Positions 1 through 7,913 of a stretch of DNA of 46,398 bases are shown in pieces. Origin of the DNA: G963664585 sp963664585 (GTDB lineage Bacteria; Bacillota; Clostridia; Oscillospirales; Ruminococcaceae). The number at the start of each line of letters is the position of its first letter. Within the stretch, counting starts at the first letter, position 1. The notes below the pieces were generated by a model, which saw only the letters and a list, made by a program, of their open reading frames with translations, was not told where the DNA came from and searched no databases. Made by a program: the position numbers and the translations under genes. Location: positions 1 through 46,398 of the forward strand of contig CAXXEO010000010.1 in NCBI GenBank assembly GCA_963664585.2, in the 5' to 3' direction.

Positions 1-1211
1 TCGATAATTCTCTGCTTTCTTGAACAGTACTCATCCAATGAGTCTATCCCATTTTCATAGGCTTCTTTAATCCTTTGAAGTTTTTGTCGCTCACGCTGAA
101 GCTGAAGCTTGGCGGTATCCAATAAGAAATCAGCATGCTTGCTTGTCTGGGTCAACTGAAATTGACCACCCTGCAATGTTGACTCGATAGCGGTTATGAC
201 TTGTTCGTCCGCTTGGCCAACGGTAATGGAATGAGATACATGGCAGCAACCTCTGGCGTAACGATAGCATTGATAGGATTTGGAGGCTGATTTTGTCAAT
301 GTGCTGCTGCAGCTGCTGCACCTAAGCAGCCCTCGCAGCATAAGATCATCCTCATTTGCTATCCTACTGTTTTTAGGGTACATCCTTTGCAAGGCCGCCA
401 TTCTTTGTTGCGCACTTTCCCAAATATCCGCATCGATGATCGCCTGATGAGAGCCATCGACAATCATTATATGGGAACTCTGATAATTGCGGCGGGTCTT
501 TTCCTCAGGATTCCAACGTATTTTACCTATATAGACCGGATTTTGCAGGATATATTCAACAGTACGATTCTCAAAAGGATTCCCTCGCGTAGTACGAATT
601 CCTATTGCGTTAAGTTTGGCAGCAATCTCCCGGTATCCTGCACCGTCAGCAAAATCCAAAAAAATCATTTGTACAATGGGTGCCGTCTCCTCGTTTATAA
701 TATATTGTTTATCCTTGATTGCATATCCAAAAGCAGGAATACTGACCGGCTCGCCGCGGCTCACACGCTCTGTCATGCCACGCTTTACATTTTCAGCAAG
801 GTCGATGCTGTAGTATTCATCCATAGCCTCCAGAAGTGCCTCGATTAAAATTGACATTTTATCGTTGCCAAAGTCCTGTGAGGTGCTGATTACCTCTATA
901 CCCAGATCCTTTCGCAGCATTCGCTTATACACAACACTATCTTCTCTGCTGCGGGCGAAACGAGAAAGAGAGTATACCAGGATACAATCAAAGAGTTTCG
1001 GCTTTAATTTGGCCATCCCGATCATGCGCATGAAAGCGGGGCGCTTTTTAGCTGTCCGGGCGCTGATGCCCTCATCAACGAAGATATATTCATCAGGTAT
1101 GATAATATCGTTTTTTTTAGCATAATCCCTGATTAACCTTATTTGACTGTCAGGACTATACTCAATCTGGTCCTCTGTACTGACTCTCACATATGCCGCA
1201 CCGGTTTTCAA
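1..1211 (-). CDS. large serine recombinase (site-specific integrase/resolvase), C-terminus beyond window
   Basis: Read on the minus strand, an open frame of about 403 codons enters from the left edge with no stop in the window. The N-terminus holds the resolvase catalytic motif YVRVSTEDQ (nucleophile Ser near residue 10), then VDEGISA and YSLSRFARS, as in the serine recombinase catalytic domain. A recombinase domain follows (GYREIAAKLNAIGIRT... NPVYIGKIRW), then a cysteine-rich zinc-ribbon segment (LLRCSSCSSTL) and a basic, probably coiled-coil region at the edge. The start is TTG at 1211: an in-frame stop lies only eight codons upstream, there is no ATG between, and AGAGAGG precedes it. Such enzymes integrate and excise phages and conjugative or mobilisable elements. 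It therefore probably marks one end of an integrated element lying mostly to the left. Family assignment is confident; the element type is unknown. Confidence 0.9.
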   Translation of the reverse strand, partial: MKTGAAYVRVSTEDQIEYSPDSQIRLIRDYAKKNDIIIPDEYIFVDEGISARTAKKRPAFMRMIGMAKLKPKLFDCILVYSLSRFARSREDSVVYKRMLRKDLGIEVISTSQDFGNDKMSILIEALLEAMDEYYSIDLAENVKRGMTERVSRGEPVSIPAFGYAIKDKQYIINEETAPIVQMIFLDFADGAGYREIAAKLNAIGIRTTRGNPFENRTVEYILQNPVYIGKIRWNPEEKTRRNYQSSHIMIVDGSHQAIIDADIWESAQQRMAALQRMYPKNSRIANEDDLMLRGLLRCSSCSSTLTKSASKSYQCYRYARGCCHVSHSITVGQADEQVITAIESTLQGGQFQLTQTSKHADFLLDTAKLQLQRERQKLQRIKEAYENGIDSLDEYCSRKQRII

Positions 1212-1609
1212 ATTGGCCTCTCTTTCCCTGCACTACACATTTGGAGTGAAAAGCGCATACTTTTGAGCTTAGCTATTTGTCGTACTGTCAAGTCATATGA
1301 AAGATCACCAGAAGTTATGTCGCCCTGCAAATTTTGCAAATCATAATATTTGGACGAAAATCAGCGAAACAGGGACGACCTGCTCGCGCCGTGTGACACT
1401 GTAATTGGATGATAAAACATAAAAATAGTGCTGCGCAGCCTGCTCTTCCTAGCACAATGCAACATCTTAAACTTGTATATTTAACCCATTGCCATATAAG
1501 ATTTAGATATTACAAGGTACTTACAGGCTGCGCATAAGGGCAAGAAAGTAAAGCGTATAATGGCATAGGACAAAACATCGCACACATAAAATTCAGCGAG
1601 GTGATCGCA
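1212..1609. other. 398 bp intergenic region between recombinase and small gene
   Basis: No gene is supported here. The part next to the recombinase would hold its promoter and possibly an attachment site, but I cannot identify a core. Positions 1473-1523 hold a copy of a short dispersed repeat, listed separately. The GAGGTGAT ribosome binding site of the next gene lies at the right edge. Confidence 0.5.
1473..1523 (+). repeat. short dispersed repeat, family 2, copy 1
   Basis: The stretch contains TTAACCCATTGCCATATAAG followed by ATTTAGATATTACAAGGTAC. Closely similar stretches occur at 16203-16250, directly after an IS30-split repeat, and at 42493-42540. The function is unknown. The sequence is not related to the palindromic repeat found elsewhere in the window. 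Confidence 0.6.
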
Positions 1610-1789
1610 ATGGCCAAAAGAACTGTGCTGACATTTGAGGCGTTTTTGATAGCTGACGACAAGACCATCCCGTGGTCAGATTTGAGCCAAGAAGAAAAGG
1701 TAAGTTATACAAAAAAGATGATGAATAATACCTCTCAGGTCATGTCAGCTTATTATACACAAAAAAATGTTGGAACGGGTTCTAACTAA
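1610..1789 (+). CDS. small protein of unknown function next to recombinase (59 aa)
   Basis: The protein is 59 residues, starts MAKRTVLTFEAF and ends near QKNVGTGSN. It has no signal peptide or membrane segment and looks soluble. The ATG at 1610 is preferred over the in-frame GTG at 1601 because GAGGTGAT sits at the right distance before the ATG. It is transcribed divergently from the serine recombinase and followed at once by a hairpin terminator that overlaps its end. I do not recognise a family. Its position beside a recombinase suggests a cargo or accessory gene of the same mobile element. Confidence 0.65.
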   Translation: MAKRTVLTFEAFLIADDKTIPWSDLSQEEKVSYTKKMMNNTSQVMSAYYTQKNVGTGSN

Positions 1790-1805
1790 CCCATTCCGAC
1801 ATTTC
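1768..1805 (+). terminator. terminator of the small gene
   Basis: A 14 bp imperfect stem (1768-1781 with 1788-1801) is built on GGAACGGGTT / AACCCATTCC and followed by TTT. The hairpin overlaps the last codons of the 59 aa gene. Confidence 0.6.
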
Positions 1806-1871
1806 GTAACAGCCTCACTCTGTCTTTTTGTACAGATTCGTTTTTTGACTTTTTTCATGAATCGCATCCAT

Positions 1872-1977
1872 TATAGTTGATTAACTTGAAAACAAGCTTG
1901 TGATTTCTTCCCCCGCCTTCGGCGGGGGAAGAAAATGACGTTTTATGTATAGCCAGTTTTTAAGTTAATTGGCTATA
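1872..1977 (+). repeat. MITE-like palindromic repeat, copy A
   Basis: A 106 bp element begins TATAGTTGATTAACTTG and ends TTAAGTTAATTGGCTATA. The ends are inverted repeats of each other. The centre is a GC-rich hairpin (TTCCCCCGCC / GGCGGGGGAA). The right part contains a second small palindrome (TATAGCCA ... TGGCTATA). Ten further copies and a fragment occur in the window. The TA at both outer ends fits a TA target duplication of Tc1/IS630 type, which is inference. Confidence 0.9.
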
Positions 1978-2025
1978 GCTTCTCTTTTCTTTGTATGCGG
2001 GGGCGAATTAGTACCGCACATATGA

Positions 2026-2059
2026 CAACAGGCGGACAATCCTTTATGTCCGCCTGTTG
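2026..2059. terminator. 13 bp perfect hairpin downstream of the amidohydrolase
   Basis: CAACAGGCGGACA (2026-2038) pairs perfectly with TGTCCGCCTGTTG (2047-2059). It lies just past the 3' end of the minus-strand amidohydrolase gene. The U-tract is weak on both strands, so it could be a terminator or an mRNA-stabilising hairpin. Confidence 0.6.
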
Positions 2060-2074
2060 CTATTCAATTACAAA

Positions 2075-3295
2075 CTATGCTTTATAAACCACGCCATCTT
2101 TCATTACAAATGCGCAGTTCTTCATGACCTGTATGTTTTCAAGCGGACTTTCATTAAAGGCTACAATATCTGCAAACTTGCCCGCTTCAAGAGTACCCAC
2201 CTTGTCGGTCCATCTAAGCAGCTCCGAATTGGTCCTTGTCGCAGCAATAAGGGTCTGTGCAGGTGTAAAGCCGCCGTACTTTACCATCAGTTCAAATTCA
2301 AGCGTTTGCTCTCCATGTTTATTGAAAGGGGTGCCGGCATCGGTTCCGAAAGATATTTTGACGCCTTTTTTGAGCATCTTTTTAAGCCCTGCTCCATGAT
2401 TCTCTAAACATTGCTTTGCCTTCGCAACAGCATAGTCAGGAATACCACTTTGTACTCCAAATTCGACAATCTGGTACGCGGCGATGATGGTCGGGACGAG
2501 GTAGGTGCCATATTCAGCCAGCATATCAATACCCTCATCATCAATGAGCATACCATGCTCGATTGATGTGATACCGGCCTTAATGGCATTTTTGATTCCT
2601 GTCGCACCGTGGGCATGCGCAGAGGATATGCGGCCTCTGGAGTTGGCAACATCAAGTATAGCTTTCATTTCATCAAATGTGAGTTCAGGAGCGCCCGGCT
2701 CGTCGCCGAATGACATAACGCCGCCCGTTGCCATAATTTTAATCTGGTCGGCACCATATTTAAATGTGTAGCGTGCAGCCTGACGGCCGGCCTCGGGGCT
2801 GTCTACAATATTACCAAAAGAGCTTTGGCCGGTAATGTAAGGATTATAATGCGAGTCGCAATGACCGCCGGTAGAGCCAATCGCAACGCCGCTTACCAAC
2901 ATTCTGGGGCCCCAAACAAGACCAGAGTTGATGGCTTTTTTAATGGATACATCAGAAAAGCCGAAGGCGCCTTCGTCACGCAGGGTCGTAAAGCCCGCCA
3001 TCAGGTCCTTCTGGGCATTCACAAGACCCCAAAGGGTATAGTCGCCTATTGTGGCCGTACTCATCAGTGACATATCTGGCGCACCTGACATGGTCGTATG
3101 AACATGCGCGTCAATCAGACCCGGCATGACAAACTTATCTTTGAGATCTATAACCTGACAGTTGCTGTCGCATTTGATCTCGGCAGTAGGCTTGATATCG
3201 ATGATCTTATTATTCTCTACAACAATAGAAATGTTTTTGAGTACGGTCTCATCAATGGCACTAAAAAATTGTCCGCAGTTGATAACCTTTTTCAT
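2075..3295 (-). CDS. metal-dependent amidohydrolase, prolidase/Xaa-carboxypeptidase-like (406 aa)
   Basis: This is an amidohydrolase-superfamily enzyme. The metal-binding HxH motif is in GLIDAHVHTT (His64, His66). A conserved lysine lies in QIKIMATGGVMS (Lys186), which in this subgroup is the likely carbamylated ligand. Further ligands are SAHAHG (His227/229), SIEHG (His247) and FGTDAGTP (Asp319). The KIxxTGGVxS signature is typical of the subgroup that includes bacterial prolidase-like carboxypeptidases acting on Xaa-Arg/Lys or Xaa-Pro dipeptides. Imidazolonepropionase-like enzymes are a less likely alternative. The start at 3295 is chosen because GGAAGGGAG precedes that ATG; an open frame extends 11 codons upstream without such a site. 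It lies downstream of a membrane transporter gene in the same direction, with hairpins between them. Confidence 0.85.
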   Translation of the reverse strand: MKKVINCGQFFSAIDETVLKNISIVVENNKIIDIKPTAEIKCDSNCQVIDLKDKFVMPGLIDAHVHTTMSGAPDMSLMSTATIGDYTLWGLVNAQKDLMAGFTTLRDEGAFGFSDVSIKKAINSGLVWGPRMLVSGVAIGSTGGHCDSHYNPYITGQSSFGNIVDSPEAGRQAARYTFKYGADQIKIMATGGVMSFGDEPGAPELTFDEMKAILDVANSRGRISSAHAHGATGIKNAIKAGITSIEHGMLIDDEGIDMLAEYGTYLVPTIIAAYQIVEFGVQSGIPDYAVAKAKQCLENHGAGLKKMLKKGVKISFGTDAGTPFNKHGEQTLEFELMVKYGGFTPAQTLIAATRTNSELLRWTDKVGTLEAGKFADIVAFNESPLENIQVMKNCAFVMKDGVVYKA

Positions 3296-3435
3296 CACAA
3301 GCTCCCTTCCGCCGCTTTGCGTCGGCACAAAAATGATAATAAGCTCTTATCACGCAAAGCAAAATAATAAGAGCCTTTCTGTTACCCCTCGGCGGCTCTT
3401 CAAAGGGTGAGCCAAAGGGTATCCGCCGAAGGTGT

Positions 3436-3536
3436 AGTCCTAAAGAAATTTTACTTTCTTTAAGACTATCATTCCAAATATTAAACTTGAATAAATCATA
3501 TCTGTCTTTCCCCAACTACAACGGGGAATGACAGAT
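3436..3536. terminator. two hairpins between transporter and amidohydrolase genes
   Basis: An imperfect 13 bp stem lies at 3436-3467 (AGTCCTAAAGAAA / TTTCTTTAAGACT). A second hairpin at 3499-3536 pairs ATCTGTC-TTTCCCC with GGGGAATGACAGAT. The second lies right behind the stop of the minus-strand transporter gene and probably terminates its transcript. Confidence 0.6.
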
Positions 3537-3551
3537 GTAAAATTAATAAAC

Positions 3552-4754
3552 TTATTTAAAAATCATAGGAGCAATAATCCCCGCAAATGCGACAGAGGCG
3601 ATGGTAACGGTTACGAACCCACCAACCAGCATTTTGGGAAGCAGCTGTTTGGATACCAACTCTTTATCTGCATCACTGGCTTCAAGGTTCTTTACCACGT
3701 CATCAGTGATAATCTGCGTACCGGGATAGCCGATCATAGCAGTTACACCGATCGCAATGGAAAGCGGTATGGAACAGCCAACAAGTTTACCGACGGCAAG
3801 AGAACCTATGACAATGCCAAAGGCACCGAGAATCAGCATGCCAAAGAGAGGAACCAGCATTTGAACGAACTGCTGGGGAGAAAGGGTGGCAAAGCTTCCT
3901 GGGATCAAAGAAAAGGTTCCAAGCATTAAAAAGTTAAATGACATAGCCTTATTTAGGGCATTTTTTTCAAGAAGTCCAAATTCGGTAAATAAAACACCGA
4001 AAACCAAATATGCAACAGCGGCAGGGAAATAATAATTTGCGGGTTTAGAGCCGGGAATAAGGGTCATATTTGCAATGGTCGCCGCCAAAAAAGCAACCAT
4101 CCCGAGCTTACCTAAAATAAATGCGCTACTCTGCAAGGATTTGGGCGTTTCGGGAATGAACCTTAAATTAAACTTTTTGCCGCCAGTCGCTTCTGTGGCC
4201 GTTAGCTTTCCTGACTTCAAAAGAGATTGCGCTTCCTTTTTAAGCATATAGGAAGCTACAGGCATACCTATGAAAATCTGGAATGAGCAGATGAGCATGG
4301 CATAGGCACCAATCTGAGGCTGTTTTGCCGCTACCGCTGCAGTAGAAGTGATAATTGCAGCTATGATACCTCCGGATATAGGAGCTGCGGCGGCCAGAGC
4401 ATATACCCGTCCAAAAATCCAACTACCGCCCGTAAAGCACATAAGGGCAACGCCGGCGATACCGGCCAGTGCAATCAGTACGGTTTTCCATTCCTTTGCA
4501 AGCTCTTCCAAATTCATCATCGTACCAAGACTGGTGATCATTAGGGGGATACCAAAGGCACTCATGACAGCAGGAAGACCAGTGACGGTGATCGTGTCTT
4601 TCGGGATGATGCCGGTCCAAAAACCGACCATGTAGATGAGGGCACCTACAATAAGTCCCGAAATCAGTCCTTTTGTTTTGCTGGATATGTAGTCTCCAAA
4701 ACCAAAAATGATGGCAAAAAGCGCGAAGCCAAACAATGGGGTCCAGATTTGCAT
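3552..4754 (-). CDS. multi-pass membrane transporter of uncertain family (400 aa)
   Basis: The protein is very hydrophobic with roughly ten membrane segments from the N-terminus (FGFALFAIIFGFGDYIS) to the C-terminus (FVTVTIASVAFAGIIAPMIF). Gly/Ser/Thr-rich unwound-looking motifs such as APISGGIIAAIITSTAA and a later GCSIPLSIAIGVTAMIGYPG suggest two structural repeats, as in secondary carriers such as the glutamate:Na+ symporter type. I cannot assign a family with confidence. The ATG at 4754 follows AGGAG at 4764-4768; the alternative GTG at 4763 would abut that site. The neighbouring CapA-like and amidohydrolase genes, all on the minus strand, suggest uptake or export of a peptide- or amide-like compound, which is inference. 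Confidence 0.7.
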   Translation of the reverse strand: MQIWTPLFGFALFAIIFGFGDYISSKTKGLISGLIVGALIYMVGFWTGIIPKDTITVTGLPAVMSAFGIPLMITSLGTMMNLEELAKEWKTVLIALAGIAGVALMCFTGGSWIFGRVYALAAAAPISGGIIAAIITSTAAVAAKQPQIGAYAMLICSFQIFIGMPVASYMLKKEAQSLLKSGKLTATEATGGKKFNLRFIPETPKSLQSSAFILGKLGMVAFLAATIANMTLIPGSKPANYYFPAAVAYLVFGVLFTEFGLLEKNALNKAMSFNFLMLGTFSLIPGSFATLSPQQFVQMLVPLFGMLILGAFGIVIGSLAVGKLVGCSIPLSIAIGVTAMIGYPGTQIITDDVVKNLEASDADKELVSKQLLPKMLVGGFVTVTIASVAFAGIIAPMIFK

Positions 4755-5153
4755 TATTATCACTCCTGCAATCAGTTTTTTACTTTAATATTAATTACAT
4801 ATTAAAATATTGTATATTATATTAACATATGTTTTTATATTTGTCATTATAATTTGAATAATATCAAAAGTCATCCTTTCAACATTTTATAGTGATAGGT
4901 TTTGTAACAACTGCTACATCGAAAATAGATATCCAAAACAGCTACGAAAAATAGGCCTTGTACAAGTCTTCACAATAAATGCAAAGGGTAATCTATCTAA
5001 AGATTACCCTTTGCATTTATTACTGTATGAAATAAAATTAAGCTTTATCCTTTCGCCCACCCCAAGCGAATAAAAGGACAAATAAGCAACTCATTAGGGT
5101 TTAAAAGAATATAATTTGAAATTTTTCGTACATTTCACTTACACTACAAAAAA
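4755..5153. other. 399 bp intergenic region
   Basis: The region is AT-rich and probably holds the promoter of the transporter gene in its left half (4755-4870). A strong hairpin lies at 4974-5021, listed separately. No gene is supported. Confidence 0.5.
4974..5021. terminator. 21 bp perfect hairpin terminator after the CapA-like gene
   Basis: Positions 4974-4994 (AATAAATGCAAAGGGTAATCT without its last base) pair perfectly with 5001-5021 across a 6-base loop. A/T-rich flanks on both sides make it usable in both directions. It lies downstream of the minus-strand CapA-like gene. Confidence 0.75.
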
Positions 5154-6452
5154 TCAAAGGTCGATAGTTGCCACGCTGTTTTTGATATGGAGCTTGGTGC
5201 CAAACGGTGCAGACAGCTCAGCCAGATAATTAAGCACTTCGTTGTCATGTAACAGTCTGGGCAACCCCTTACGGCTGGGCGGCAGTTCCATGCCCAGTGT
5301 GATTGGATAAAGCTGGATCTGTGTGATCTTTCCGTCTACCGCCGTGAACCCCGCCATAACCGAACACCAGATGTTTGGTTGAACGCCATAGCCGCGTGTG
5401 CCGTTCTTGCTGCGGTTATTCATGTATTCGCCAACCATGGTGGTATTGGGCATCGAGTGGTTTTCGTAGGCATCTGCCGGCTGCAATGCCACTGTTTCTG
5501 TCTGGAAAATAAAGTTACCCAAACTATAGAAGATGGCCTTGCCTTTGTAGATTTCAATACCTCGCAGCTCGTGCGGGCCGTGGCCAAGAATTGCGTCTGC
5601 GCCGGCATCTATGCAAGCATGGCTGAATTTTTTAAGAAATTCAGCAGGTTCTGCGGTGTTTTCACCAGCGAATTCATGAGCGTGAATGCTGACCAGCACA
5701 TAGTCAGCCTGACGCCGTGCCTCTTCAATTGAAGCAACGATACGGTCTATGTCCTTTTTGAGCGGATCTGTATGTTTTTCGTCGACAGTATCACATTGAA
5801 AGCTGAGCCCGCCGAAATTGAGCTTACCTTCCGGCAGCGCAGGGGAATAGCCGTTTTTAATCGAATGCATCTGGCTGGCATTCATTTCTGTCTGATCAGC
5901 GATCTTTTGAAGGGTTTCAAAGTAGTCTTTTTTAACATGATAGGTTGTTTTGAAGCGTAAGGGGTTTAGCCCCGGGCGTCCTTGCATATCCAGACGCTGA
6001 TTTCCTGCAGCACCTGACTCGTGGAAGGAAGAACAGGCAGCGATAAGCGCGACTCTGGCGTTTTTAGTCTCAAGGTAAGTCGCGGCCGCCGCCGCGGCAA
6101 GGTTGTGCCCTGTACCTGCGAACAGCATATCGCGCTTCTTTAGATTTTCAATTGTCGCAAGCAACCCACCGTGGCTATAGTCACAGGAGTGGTTGTTTGC
6201 GGTGTTATATAGATTAAAGCCATAGCTTTTAAGATCATCAAGAATTTCAGGCTCGGCCATTGCCCAGGTTCCACCTGAAAACGCAGCCGGATAGCCCTCA
6301 TGGTTGTGAATGGTAATTTCAAGGTTGTTAAAACGAGCCTCGTACTGTGCAATAATCTTATACAGTTCCTGAAAGCCTTCATAGCCCTCTTGTGGCAGAC
6401 GCCGCGTCATGAACGAATCCCCGGTCGCAATAAATGTTGTCTTGTTATTCAT
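5154..6452 (-). CDS. CapA-family metallophosphatase-like protein (432 aa)
   Basis: This is a CapA/PgsA-type (PGA_cap) protein with the calcineurin-like metal-binding blocks in order: ATGDSFM near residue 12, IHNHEG, NTANNHSCDY, VSIHAHE and LGHGPHELRG, then FYSLGNFIF. CapA proteins are known from poly-gamma-glutamate synthesis and export. Soluble members without the other cap genes, as here, are common and of unclear role. There is no obvious signal peptide, so it is probably cytoplasmic. AAGGAGAAA precedes the ATG at 6452. The neighbours are peptide/amide hydrolases and a transporter rather than capsule genes, so a hydrolase-like role is as plausible as capsule synthesis. Confidence 0.85.
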   Translation of the reverse strand: MNNKTTFIATGDSFMTRRLPQEGYEGFQELYKIIAQYEARFNNLEITIHNHEGYPAAFSGGTWAMAEPEILDDLKSYGFNLYNTANNHSCDYSHGGLLATIENLKKRDMLFAGTGHNLAAAAAATYLETKNARVALIAACSSFHESGAAGNQRLDMQGRPGLNPLRFKTTYHVKKDYFETLQKIADQTEMNASQMHSIKNGYSPALPEGKLNFGGLSFQCDTVDEKHTDPLKKDIDRIVASIEEARRQADYVLVSIHAHEFAGENTAEPAEFLKKFSHACIDAGADAILGHGPHELRGIEIYKGKAIFYSLGNFIFQTETVALQPADAYENHSMPNTTMVGEYMNNRSKNGTRGYGVQPNIWCSVMAGFTAVDGKITQIQLYPITLGMELPPSRKGLPRLLHDNEVLNYLAELSAPFGTKLHIKNSVATIDL

Positions 6453-6682
6453 GCACTATTTCTCCTTTATGTAAATAAATCACTCGATTTCCCCGCTGAC
6501 TAAATCGTTTGCTGAAAATGCAATAATTACAGATGATGTAATTTACTTTATGACAATCAGAAAAATGTTGTTTTTTGCTTGACTGTAATTGTTAATATAT
6601 GGTATATTTTACATATAATACAATAATTAGTTTCTAAATGCTTTATAAATTTCCATCTTTATTAAAAATAAAATAAATTGAC

Positions 6683-6721
6683 AAAAGTGTCAATACCAAT
6701 TGGGATGGTTTTGACACTTTT
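6683..6721. terminator. 11 bp inverted repeat, hairpin or operator
   Basis: AAAAGTGTCAA (6683-6693) pairs with TTGACACTTTT (6711-6721) around a 17-base loop. It could be a second terminator behind the RpiR gene or a binding site for a dimeric regulator; the sequence does not decide. Confidence 0.45.
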
Positions 6722-6843
6722 CATTTAATCAATACATAAAAACAAGTCAATCAAATTGATATCATAAACGATGATACGATCTGATAAGACTGACTCATTG
6801 ATGATTTTTTAGTCATGTATAAGCCGCCGAATAAAGAAAAAAA

Positions 6844-6886
6844 TTCTATCTGTGTTTCCCACCGAAGGCTGGGCACACAGATAGAA
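6844..6886. terminator. terminator behind the RpiR gene
   Basis: TTCTATCTGTGT (6844-6855) pairs with ACACAGATAGAA (6875-6886). Inside is a TTTCCCACCGAAGGCTGGG core resembling the central hairpin of the dispersed repeat. It sits 38 bases past the stop of the minus-strand regulator. Confidence 0.65.
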
Positions 6887-6923
6887 ACAAGTTCAGATTA
6901 TACAGAAAATTGCTATCAAAAAA

Positions 6924-7781
6924 TCATTGTTTGATAAAGTCGGCGACTTCGTGGGTATCCGCGATGAGTTTATCATATTGCGGACCCATTTCGATCACTA
7001 CGCACGAAGCAATAAGATTAACAAGCGCAATGGGCAGTGTAAGCGAGTTGTGGAATACTTTTGAAGAGGTCTTACAAAAAATATTGTTGCTGTTTTGTGT
7101 GACGACGGGCGACATAAGGCTATCAGTAATCGCTGTAACCGTCGCACCCTTGTATTCAGCATATTTGGCTATATTGTGTATCGGTGAGTAATACCTAGGA
7201 AAGGAAATGGCTATTAAATGATCTCCGGGTTGCAGCCTTGTGAGATGAGCTTGAACATTGCTCATATCCTCGGGACTGAGAGGAATAGCATTAATGCCAA
7301 GGGCATTTAAGCGATGATGAAAAAAATCAGTGATAATCTTTGAAATCCCATGACCGCAAATTAAGACTGTTTTTGCTTTCAAAATCTGCCTTGCAGTCTT
7401 AAAAATATCATCAATGTTGATTATATTATAAAAATCAGAAAAATTCGTATAATCACTCTGACATATTTGACGCAATAAATCGATCTTGTCACTTTGCTCC
7501 GCTGATGGCATATCAGGAACGAAATAGTCTGGTTCACAGAGCTTTTTAACAAGCTGTTGCGTATGCTGACGAAATGCATTTTTAATATCCATGTAGCCTT
7601 CAAAACCCAGTTTTTTACACATGCGTAATATAGTGATTTCTGAAGCAGTGGTACGGCTGCTTAAATCTTTGAGAGATATATAGCAAATATCCTCGGGGTT
7701 GGCTAATAAAAAATCTGCTATTACCCGTTGCTTACGCGTCAGGGTCTGATATTGCTCCTTTATGTTTTGAATAGATGCCAT
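6924..7781 (-). CDS. RpiR-family transcriptional regulator (HTH + SIS domain, 285 aa)
   Basis: The N-terminal 75 residues form an RpiR/HTH_6 helix-turn-helix (TRKQRVIADFLLANPEDI...TASEITILRMCKKLGFEGY). Residues from about 115 form a SIS phosphosugar-binding fold (ILKAKTVLICGHGISKIITDFF, then HLIAISFPRYYSPI, and ATVTAITDS). SIS regulators sense sugar phosphates or related anions. The start at 7781 (MASIQNIKEQY) follows AAGGAG; an upstream in-frame ATG overlaps that site. It is divergent from the second amidohydrolase and the peptide ABC importer across about 130 bp, so it probably controls that operon and itself. Which ligand it reads is not visible. Confidence 0.88.
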   Translation of the reverse strand: MASIQNIKEQYQTLTRKQRVIADFLLANPEDICYISLKDLSSRTTASEITILRMCKKLGFEGYMDIKNAFRQHTQQLVKKLCEPDYFVPDMPSAEQSDKIDLLRQICQSDYTNFSDFYNIINIDDIFKTARQILKAKTVLICGHGISKIITDFFHHRLNALGINAIPLSPEDMSNVQAHLTRLQPGDHLIAISFPRYYSPIHNIAKYAEYKGATVTAITDSLMSPVVTQNSNNIFCKTSSKVFHNSLTLPIALVNLIASCVVIEMGPQYDKLIADTHEVADFIKQ

Positions 7782-7913
7782 GCGGATCAACTCTCCTTGT
7801 TTCATGTATAAGGCAAGCACATAAATAATAATTTTTAGAATGCAATTTCTTTTTCGCTTATATATCGACTAAAAATATCGTCAAAAAAAATTACAATAGA
7901 AAGAAGGATAATC

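Larger units (their letters stand above)
6453..6923. other. 471 bp intergenic region between RpiR and CapA-like genes
   Basis: The AT-rich part presumably holds the promoter of the minus-strand CapA-like gene. A 7 bp inverted repeat AATTACA-gatga-TGTAATT (6525-6543) lies 70-90 bases upstream of its start and is a possible operator. Two hairpins in the right half are listed separately. No gene is supported. Confidence 0.45.

Noticed and set aside
387..1346. Plus-strand open frames in the first 1.3 kb
   Set aside because: They are antisense to a continuous minus-strand serine recombinase frame with clear catalytic motifs.
5154..6452. Capsule (poly-gamma-glutamate) locus
   Set aside because: Only a CapA-like gene is present; no capB, capC or capD-type genes are nearby.
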